Source: Achatina immaculata
Taxonomy: Eukaryota; Mollusca; Gastropoda; Stylommatophora; Achatinidae
Direction: 5' to 3'
Length of the DNA: 64,000 nucleotides
NCBI GenBank assembly: GCA_009760885.1
Contig: CM019713.1
Location: 24,994,427 to 25,058,426 of the forward strand
Part shown: piece by piece, positions 56,363-64,000 of the stretch
How the letters are laid out: every line of letters starts with the position of its first letter
Position numbering within the stretch: the stretch's first letter is position 1
The notes under the pieces: model-generated
What the model saw: the letters and a program-made list of their open reading frames with translations, nothing else
The model's database searches: none
What the model was told of the DNA's origin: nothing
Translations under genes and position numbers: made by a program

Positions 56363-57068
56363 CATCTTACATCCTTCCCGTGCCGCTAAACATCGCACGG
56401 TAGTTCGCCAAGATTTCCTGTCTTCGGCGAGTTTTTCAATCTCATCAAGGGATGTTATGCCCACTGAAATGGCCTCTCTTAACAATGTCCTCTTTAGAGT
56501 TTCACGTAGTCGACCTCTTTTTTTTTAAGCCTGTTGTGTTCCACTTGATAGCTTGTTTTGAGATTCTCTGATTGTTTATTCTTATCACATGACCGACATA
56601 TGTCCATCTTCTTTTTCTGATCACCCATGAGATAGGTTGTTGTTTGCTCATTTGTCTTATCTTTGCATTGTTCTTGAATTCGTTCCACTTTATACAGAGT
56701 ATTTTCCTTAGCCATTTGTTTTCAAAAGAGTCTAATTTCTTGTCTATTTCTTTAGTTGTTTTCCAGCTTTCACATGCATAAACGAGGGTGAATTTTAACT
56801 GAATAATCTTAAATTGGTTTTTGTGGTTATAACTTTTGAATGACATATGTTCTCGAGATTCTTGAAGGTAAATGCTGCTTTTGCAATTCGAATTCTAACT
56901 TCTTTTTTGGTGTCTCCATCCTGGTCTATGTAGCTGCCGAGATATGCAAAATGGTTTACTTCTTCAACAGATGTTCCTTCTATTTATATTTGTCCTTCGT
57001 GGTTAATGAGAAGTTTCATTATTTTTGTTTTATCCGTGTTAATTTCAAGTCGTATTTTGCTATCCATT
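56363..57068 (-). pseudogene. LINE-D reverse transcriptase C-terminal half
   Basis: The minus strand from 57066 reads KIRLEINTDKTKIMKLLIN, then EVNHFAYLGSYIDQDGDTKK and EVRIRIAKAAFTFKNL. After a shift, 56846-56502 gives LVYACESWKTTKEIDKKLDS, FENKWLRKILCIKWNEF and RRWTYVGHVIRI. These are the post-palm YLG and C-terminal GH.IR motifs of RTE-like LINE proteins. Several stops follow, including within the EGQI* segment and downstream of KKRSTT. The 3' end near 56363 matches 48350. Confidence 0.82.
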
Positions 57069-57111
57069 GAAAACAGGGTGTCCGTTTTTTTCTTTTCTAT
57101 CTACATATCCA

Positions 57112-57380
57112 TAAACAATTATTGAGGAAAGACGCTGGCGATGGTTGGGACATGTGCTCCGAATGACTGACAACTCATTACCAAAAATAGCACTAAGATG
57201 GACACCACAGGGGAGCAGAAGTAAGGGTAGACCAAAAGAGACATGGAGAAGAACAACAGAAAGGATGTTGAACAATAGAGGGCTCACCTGGGCAAGAGCA
57301 GAAAAAAAGGCGAAAGACAGGCATTTGTGGAAAACCCTTGCGGAAGCCCCATGTGCCCTGGGCACTTAAGGTTCAGAGAG
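57112..57380 (+). pseudogene. LINE-B reverse transcriptase C-terminus with 3' end
   Basis: The plus frame (57145-57369) reads GHVLRMTDNSLPKIALRWTP, then SKGRPKETWRRTTERMLNN and RAEKKAKDRHLWKTLAEAPC, with a stop and then 'ggttcagagagagaga'. The frame is open for this last 85-residue portion, but everything upstream of IIEERRWRW is missing. It lies tail-to-head beside LINE-D on the other strand. Best copy of the family C-terminus. Confidence 0.88.
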
Positions 57381-57596
57381 AGAGATCCATAAATGCTTTA
57401 GTCTCCTTTTCTCTATTGGCAAGACCATGGATGATCTGATCACCTGTTCAGTATCTCAATCAGCGTACAATGACTGACACCACCACCTGTCCTGTACTGA
57501 CTGACCGTCTTTCTGTTGCCTGTAACAAGGTGTTCGTGTTCTGCAGATTCAAGTTTCAGCCCCATTTCCTTCCTTCTAGCACAGTGACCTAGACCT

Positions 57597-57760
57597 GTCA
57601 CGTCATGCAGGTGCTCAAGGGTGTGCTTTTGATGCCTGGTTTTCCTCGATCTGGCGGCGCGCTAGGTAGTAATGTCGCCTCATTACTCTTCCTTCTCCTG
57701 ATCCACTGGGAGATATAGGCCCATTTCTATACCTGCTTGATAGGGACCTCTGTGAAGCTT
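57597..57760 (-). mobile_element. SINE body relic
   Basis: Shares the ordered blocks 'gtgctcaagggtgtgc', 'gcctggttttcctcgatctg', 'gcgcgctag' and 'gcccatttctatacctg' with 53990-54140. It is diverged and lacks the tRNA head. Confidence 0.5.
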
Positions 57761-57764
57761 ACGG

Positions 57765-58144
57765 ACTCACAATTATCAATGAAGCTTGGCCTGCATCTTC
57801 TACACAAGTACCAACATCAGCCGCAGCCACTGTATCCCTGTCCTTTACGATCCACATAATGCGCTTTTTTCATTTGCCATAACCCTTGTCTGGCCTGAGG
57901 CAAAAATGAAGTGGCTCGAGAAATAACTTCTTTTTTAGTGTACTTTTCGACACTACAACTCTCACTCGCAGTTTCGTCAGCGAAAAGGCAGAGAAAAGTA
58001 ACAATGGCGGTAAAGGTATATTATTTTTTTTTAAGGAAAACAGTAAATCATCGATTCAAGACGCAGATAAGTAACAGTAAATCATGAACTCAACACCTTG
58101 ATAAATAACGTAAACGATTCTCAGCCTGGGTTTGCAGTTCTATA
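57765..58144. other. No recognisable feature
   Basis: No frame or repeat of note. Confidence 0.4.
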
Positions 58145-58312
58145 CGGAGATTCAATTAGAAGACGTATAGTATGGTCTTTATACTATACGGAGATTCAAT
58201 TAGAAGACGTATAGTATGGTCTTTATACTATACGGAGATTCAATTAGAAGACGTATAGTATGGTCTTTATACTATACGGAGATTCAATTAGAAGACGTAT
58301 AGTATGGTCTTT
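58145..58312. repeat. 44-bp minisatellite, 4 copies, each with a hairpin
   Basis: Each unit has the arms tactatacg and cgtatagta, about 17 bases apart (ending gattcaattagaaga). Units are identical over most of their length. Confidence 0.95.
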
Positions 58313-58324
58313 ATAGTACCAAGC

Positions 58325-58800
58325 GGCGCGAATTGGGGCACTTATCATTGGTTTCATGAGTCCAAGGCCCAAATTATCATTGACGTCATGGGTTCAAGGT
58401 CCAACTTATTATTAGCTCCATGGGTACAAGGCCTAAATTATCTTTGTCTTCACGAATCCAGTGCCCAAATTATCTTTGGCGTCATTGTTCCAAGACCTAA
58501 ATTATCACTGGGTGCATGGGCCCTAAGGCCAAATTATCTTTGGCTTCACTGGTACAAAGCCTAAATTATCATTGGTTTCACAGGTCCAATGTCCAAATTA
58601 TCTTTGACTTCATTGGCTCAAGGCCTAAATAATCGCTAGCTTTGTGGATCTAAGGCTTAAATAATCACTAGCTTTATGGATCCAAGGCCTAAATAATAAC
58701 TAGCTTTATGGATCCAAGGCCTAAATATTCACTAGCTTTATGGATCCAAGGCCTAAATAATCACTAGCTTTATGGATCCAAGGCCTAAATAAACCCTGGG
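58325..58800. repeat. Degenerate 33-36 bp minisatellite, about 13 copies
   Basis: Left copies contain 'ccaaattatctttggctt' and right copies ggatccaaggcctaaataat. The right end is more uniform. Confidence 0.88.
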
Positions 58801-59069
58801 AAACACTGTCATAAACTTTATAATAAATCACTGAGGAAACTGCCTTGGTAGGACATTGATTTTGTATACACCATTAAGATTAAACATAAATTATAGGGGC
58901 TCAGAAGGGGGAGGACAGAGAGAGAGAGAGAGAGAGGTCCAGCTGGTGCTTAGTTTAAAGGCGCGGATGGTTTTCTCTGTTTAAAGAGTGGAGGGAGACA
59001 GAATGACAAAGCAGTAGGGTAAACGGCGAGGAGAAAATAGTTTTGCACCATCTCACAAAATGTAGGTAT

Positions 59070-59770
59070 GATTAACGTTCTGTAGTTCGTGCAGATTAAC
59101 GTTTCTGTAGTTCGTGTAGATTAACGTTTCTGTAGTTCGTGCAGATTAACGTTTCTGTAGTTCGTGCAGATTAACGTTCTGTAGTTCGTGCAGATTAATG
59201 TTTCTGTAGTTCGTGTAGATTAACGTTTCTGTGGTTCCTGCAGATTAACGTTTCTGTAGTTCGTGCAGATTAACGTTTCTGTAGTTCGTGGAGATTAACG
59301 TTTCTGTAGTTCGTGCAGATTAACGTTTCTGTAGTTCGTGCAGATTAACGTTTCTGTAGTTCGTGCAGATTAACGTTTCTGTAGTTCGTGCAGATAAACG
59401 TTTCTGTGGTTCGTGCAGATTAACGTTTCTGTGGTTCGTGCAGATTAACGTTTCTGTAGTTCGTGCAGATTAACGTTTCTGTGGTTCGTGTAGATTAACG
59501 TTTCTGTGGTTCGTGCAGATTAACGTTTCTGTGGTTCGTGCAGATTAACGTTTCTGTGGTTCGTGCAGATTAACTTTTCTGTAGTTCGTGCAGATTAACG
59601 TTTCTGTAGTTCGTGCAGATTAACGTTTCTGTGGTTCGTGCAGATTAACGTTTCTGTGGTTCGTGCAGATTAACGTTTCTGTGGTTCGTGTAGATTAACG
59701 TTTCTGTGGTTCGTGTAGATTAACGTTTCTGTGGTTCGTGTAGATTAACGTTTCTGTGGTTCGTGTAGGC
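59070..59770. repeat. 25-bp minisatellite, about 28 copies
   Basis: Units contain gattaacgtttctgtagttc then gtgca. An a/g variant (tagttc/tggttc) is patchily distributed and becomes fixed as tggttc at the right end. Confidence 0.97.
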
Positions 59771-60986
59771 ACGTACCCTGCCTACATTTTATGTGAAATA
59801 CATGTGGTTTAGCAATATCACAATATGGCAAATATACTACGCAGAGAACAACAATCATTATAAAATCATTTTAAGTTATCTTTTATAAAGTATGAACTGT
59901 CGTTATAAAGTATAAGTTAACCTTATTAGTAAATTAACAGTTTCCCAAATCAAACAAGGAAATGAGCATTTACTGTGCTCATTCATATGAAATGTTGTCA
60001 ATGGGAATTAATAATACTAGACTGCATGTCAAACGGTATTGAATTCTTCAACATGTCGATTCCATTTATCAAATAATATGGACTTTTCTTGTGAGAAAAA
60101 TCGATACAAGAGATTGAGAAAGTAATGCTATTGATTACAAGCTAATATCGATACTCAAGAGCCTGAATATTTCTCTGGCAGAAGATAATTAAGACAAAAT
60201 CGTACATGAAATCCTGCAATAAGAGAGCCAACTTGACATTTATCAAAGACATGCAGCAAATAGAGAGACGTTTCAACTTAATAAATGAAATCTATTACCG
60301 GGAAAGACACACACACAAAAAATGGAACAGGACAAATGGAGGGAAAATAAACAGGTAAGGCATGAAATCTACCTGGAGTGAGATCTACAGCGAGAAGATA
60401 CGCAACTGGTTAGTGTGGTCAGAGTGGAATCGGTCGAGTTTCTAGCCTTGATTAAAGTTTTAATCACATTGTCTGACTGGATTCAGTCAAGTTTCTAGCC
60501 TTGATTAAAATATTAATCATGTCGTCAGACTGGATTCAGTCAAACAAACAAATCTTGAGCAAAGCTAAGACCATACTCTCAGAAAGAAGGCCTTGTGTCC
60601 AGAGCCTAAGATTTCTTTTTCAGCTCTGTTTCAGACGTAACAAATATCAGTATCAACCCGCTTTCAATTATTAATTTTTGTTTTCCCAAGAGCAGTCTAA
60701 AATAATGAAGAACTATAAGAAAACGAAATGTCTCACTGAGGTAATCTGTTTAAGAGCGAGAAAGAGAAAGAAAAAGAAGAAGAAGAAGAAGAAGAGAGGG
60801 AGAGAGAGAGAGACAAAAAGAAAGAGATGGCGAACGGACGAATTGTAAAAATTGAAGAATTACTCGTGTAGGCCCTTCTGCCATTCTGTCCTTCATCTCC
60901 CAACCTTGATTCTAAGTCAATCATTTAGCATCAGAATGTCAGGTCAGTAGTTTATCAGACATACACAGGAAAATAGTTAATACGAG

Positions 60987-61024
<38 letters not shown>

Positions 61025-61211
61025 CAGAACATACTAAAATTGCGAAACAAACTTCTCAGGAAGATCCACTACCATAAATAAATGTTTGGTCTTATACCTG
61101 TTTCCTAGATTGCAATATTAAAGACTTCTTTGGTGTGAGCAGAGTTGGAAGAAGGGGTGCATCAAACGCAGGTGTGGTTTGTGGTTTGTTGTTTGTGGTT
61201 TGCAAGTAATT
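59771..61211. other. No gene; GA tracts, possible LINE-E 3' relic at 60845-60905
   Basis: At 60850-60900, 'gaagaattactcgtgtaggc' and 'cattctgtccttcat' resemble the minus-strand LINE-E terminal block, next to a GA tract (60757-60830). A second GA run is at 60990-61022. A 60-bp duplicated segment ('gtttctagccttgattaaa') lies at about 60437-60545. Confidence 0.45.
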
Positions 61212-61214
61212 TTT

Positions 61215-61250
<36 letters not shown>
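61212..61250. repeat. (TTTC)n microsatellite
   Basis: Pure tttc tetranucleotides. Confidence 0.97.
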
Positions 61251-61319
61251 TTCAAATAACAGATGCTTCAAAGCGCAGGAATGCTGTAGGAATATTTTTT
61301 TGCAGAATACAATGAACAT

Positions 61320-61425
61320 TGTTTGGAATTACCGCAAAATACAAAGATCATTGTATAAAATTACTGCAAAATACCAAGATCATTGTATAAAATTACTGCA
61401 GAAAACAACAATCATTGTATAAAAT
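61320..61425. repeat. 32-bp tandem repeat, about 3 copies
   Basis: Units contain gatcattgtataaaattact and gcaaaatacca. Confidence 0.85.
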
Positions 61426-61429
61426 TATG

Positions 61430-62619
61430 CTGGACGGTGCAACAATCTTATAAAAAGGCTACGTTTTTCTTGTGTTTTGTTTTATTTTCTTCGCCTAAAT
61501 ATAATCTAAAGAAATATGCAAAAGTGTGAGAGAAATTAATGAGGTAAGAAAAAAAAAAGGGACGCGGTTTGACAAATTAAAGAAATGAAATGAGACAGGG
61601 AAAAACATTTCGCACAGCTCTTTGAAGAAATAAGAAGAAATGTAGAAAGAAGAAATCGATCACATGAGAGCAAAGATCAAAATGAAAATAAAAACCACGT
61701 GTCTTAATCAAGGACCGGGGAATTCCCAGGCGCTGTAGTTCTAACAAGACACAAAAACCTGTCATATTTTCTTTCGGCCGAGAATTTCAAAATTTCGCTT
61801 TTGATTACAAATATCACCTCGTCACAAACTGCGAGGAGTTTCCATCGAGTTTTCATGAAGAAGCGTTTGTTGCAGGACTTCATTTGCCGAAAGCTTTGAA
61901 GATTCTCGTCCCAGCCTTCCATGTTTAAACTGCTCCTCCAGACCGCTGCATGCAGCTTCATCGATCTCTTCATCCGCGGTCTCTAATGGAAGGACGGACA
62001 AGCATATCGTGGCGGTGATGGATTTGATTCGATTACCTCCCCTGATTTGTCCGGTGGATTTTCTCTCCAGGTATTAGAAAGTGAAAATGGCACCAGATGC
62101 AATATTTCTGGGTCAGCATGCCTCTTTACTGACTTGATGGAATGGAGAGTGCTGTGTCTTATGTCAATAAAGTTTCATTTCTTGTTTCCCCAATCGACAT
62201 TTTTTTATTCTCCTCTTTCTCCCCACCCCCTCTCTCTCTCTCTCTCGTCTTTTCTTCCGCGTAATTAAAACGTATTTCCCTCTAAATACTCTGCTGCTCT
62301 TTCATAATATCAGCCATTTTTTTCAAAATCTCTTTTACTTGTTGTACGGGACCTCAGTTATATTTGCGATCTATGGCTGCCGTGTTCTGCCTTGTTTGAT
62401 CTCTTTTAATACCCGGTTTACGGAAATTTAAACCAAAATAAGCTCGCCAGCTCGGTTTATGTTGTCTTCATTCTACGCACTTATTTACCACGCCTACAAC
62501 TCTATCTCTCGGGCACATCAAGTAACAAGTTCGTTATTTAAATTACTTAGTTTTCTGTTTTGTTAACCAACTAACAAGTTCATTACTGGCAACTTCGCCC
62601 TTTTAAATAGTGTTTCTTT
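61430..62619. other. No recognisable gene; one 89-aa frame of unknown nature
   Basis: The minus frame 61704-61973 (89 aa, MKRSMKLHAAVWRSSLNM...) is not in a tandem repeat and lacks transposon motifs. It could be chance or an exon. I see no clear splice signals to decide. A TC tract lies at 62229-62247. Confidence 0.35.
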
Positions 62620-62880
62620 TTCTTTCAGTAGCTGTGGACGTGACCCAGTCGCCATGTTTTCAAGGTTTTTCTATTTCTTTCAGTAGCTGTGGATGTGGCC
62701 CAGTCGCCATGTTTTCAGGGTTTTTCTATTTCTTTCAGTAGCTGTGGATGTGGCGCGGTCGCCATGTTTTCAAGGTTTTTCTATTTCTTTCAGTAGCTGT
62801 GGATGTGGCGCGGTCGCCATGTTTTCAAGGTTTTTCTGTTTCTTTCAGTAGCTCTGGACGTGGCCCAGTCGCCATGTTTA
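62620..62880. repeat. 55-bp minisatellite, about 5 copies
   Basis: Units contain tttcagtagctgtggatgtg, then gcccagtcgccatgttttc and aaggtttttctatttc. Confidence 0.95.
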
Positions 62881-63099
62881 TTCCCAATTTTCTCATCTGA
62901 GAAAAAAAAAAAATTCAGGGAAAAACTATAACGCGTCCTGCCCACAATTTCGATAAAGGGCCCGATACTAACAGAAGCAAGGGTCCGATCTTCTTATTTA
63001 CGGCCCCATGTAAGGATTAGGAAATCAGCTTTAGTTAATTATTTAATTGTTCTGTTACCTAAGCACGTTATTATTATGTTATGAGTTTTCTGTTTGTTC

Positions 63100-63187
63100 A
63101 GTTGTCTATTATATATCCAGGTAATTCAGTTCTCTATTATACATCCAGGTAATTCAGTTATCTATTTTATATCCAGGTAATTCAGTT
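63100..63187. repeat. About 29-bp repeat at the LINE-A insertion site, 3 copies
   Basis: Units contain tatatccaggtaattcagtt plus ctctat. A related 'tatatccaggcaattcgtt' follows the LINE at 63602. Confidence 0.85.
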
Positions 63188-63600
63188 CATCATCATCATC
63201 AGGTGCCGTGCCGACTGGCGTTGGCTATTATGCTTCTCCAGAGTACCCGATCCTTCATGCAGGCCATCAGTTCAGTTGGTGATCTCCTCTCACACCATCC
63301 CGTCAGACTGTCCAGTATCATTTCTCTTGGTCTTCCTCTTGATCTTCTTCCTTCTATTTTTCCTAGTGTTATAATATTTTCAATGCCCCCTCTTCTCATT
63401 GCATGTCCTATGAAAGTACATTGTCTCTCTCTTATCTTTCTGACAAGGTTTTTTTTGTCTCTCCAGCTCTTCTCATACATTCTTCATTAGTTATTTTTGC
63501 TGTCCAGGGGATTCGCAACATTCTTCTAATAAACCACGTTTCTGCTGCTTCCAATGATTTTTGTGCAGACCTGCCTATTGTCCATGATTCACTTCCATAT
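63188..63600 (-). pseudogene. LINE-A 3' end, second copy
   Basis: Matches 2907-3320 with about six substitutions and one 2-base indel by eye (about 98.5% identity). It has the same (GAT)n 3' terminus, seen as catcatcatcatcagg. The minus frame (63480-63199) is the last 90 residues of the reverse transcriptase protein and is shifted by the tttttt indel near 63452. It is 5'-truncated at 63600. Similar flanks on each side (tatatccagg(t/c)aattc) are either a target duplication or two units of the host repeat. Confidence 0.9.
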
Positions 63601-63874
63601 TGTATATCCAGGCAATTCGTTGATCAGTAAACACGCAATGCAGAAATATTCGGACAAACTAGTGATACGTTTTGTCACTTATTTGATTGTCGTGTGGAGC
63701 TAACAGAGAAGCTTGACATTACAGCTCCCTGGATGGACACTGTCTCTTGCTATCTTTGTTCTTGTACGTACGGAAAGCCATAATGGTCATGTTTTTTTTT
63801 TTCAGCCTCGTTTTCTGTAGCCATTTTCATCGTCATTACTGTGTATTACAGAAAAGCAGTTGCGAGGAATGATA
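63601..63874. other. No recognisable feature
   Basis: Ordinary sequence between the LINE-A copy and the final repeat. Confidence 0.4.
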
Positions 63875-64000
63875 ATTGAATAAAAACTACAATGATATAA
63901 TTATGATAATTAACTAAAACCACAATGATATATTTATGATAAATAACTAAAACTACAATAATTTAGTCATGATAATTAATTAAAATTGCAGTAATATAGT
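63875..64000. repeat. About 32-bp AT-rich tandem repeat, 4 copies, cut by the window end
   Basis: Units contain aactaaaactacaatgatat and atttatgataat. The array continues beyond the window. Confidence 0.85.

Noticed and set aside
61704..61973. Host exon candidate, 89-aa minus frame
   Set aside because: Not repetitive and free of transposon motifs, but no domain, splice signals or neighbouring exon was recognised. Kept only as a note.

Overview
The window looks like intergenic, repeat-choked nuclear DNA of an animal, most likely a mollusc (perhaps a gastropod). The evidence is eukaryotic: five to six families of non-LTR retrotransposon fragments, Tc1/mariner and MITE relics, tRNA-derived SINEs with polymerase III A and B boxes, long microsatellites and about 45 separate minisatellite arrays. 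There are no operons, Shine-Dalgarno sites or compact genes. The phylum is an inference from the style of the retroelements and tandem repeats. I recognise no intact host protein-coding gene. Nearly all long open frames lie inside tandem repeats or transposon relics.

Layout. 1-17 kb: more than half is tandem repeat, with unit periods of 12-47 bp. Within it are a SINE split by a 5'-truncated RTE-like LINE (2712-4652), which carries a well-preserved reverse transcriptase frame (2917-4530), and another SINE (11843-12128). 17-27 kb: 3' UTR and 3' end fragments of LINE families here called E and B, a 49-bp array, a 650-bp TTC array that joins the 3' end of an RNase H-bearing I-like LINE (25160-25810), and a MITE-like element (26155-26597). 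28-33 kb: a 1.65-kb array of 30-bp units in three diverged domains, split by an 88-bp LINE-C fragment; a DDE transposase fragment; a second LINE-C end and an I-like C-terminal relic. 33-37 kb: mostly unannotatable single-copy sequence, ending in a G-rich array. 37.8-38.7 kb: a mariner with both inverted repeats and a deleted core. 40-43.3 kb: several family E copies, two of them inverted to one another. 46.5-47.9 kb: a mariner relic with a 40-bp minisatellite inside. 48.1-48.6 kb: family D inside family E. 50-51.5 kb: a Tc1-like element with both ends. 52.6-57.8 kb: LINE-C, two inverted SINEs, an I-like C-terminus, LINE-D and LINE-B. 58-64 kb: minisatellites and a second, nearly identical copy of the LINE-A 3' end (63188-63600).

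How the parts relate. There is no gene network. The unifying process is insertion followed by tandem amplification. Each LINE family ends in its own simple repeat: CAT/ATG for A, GA for B, ATTC for C, TA for D, ATTC then CT for E, and GAA for the I-like element. Several of the longest microsatellites sit exactly at those ends. Family letters A-E are labels used only in this report. Functional calls rest on motif recognition by eye; no database search was possible.
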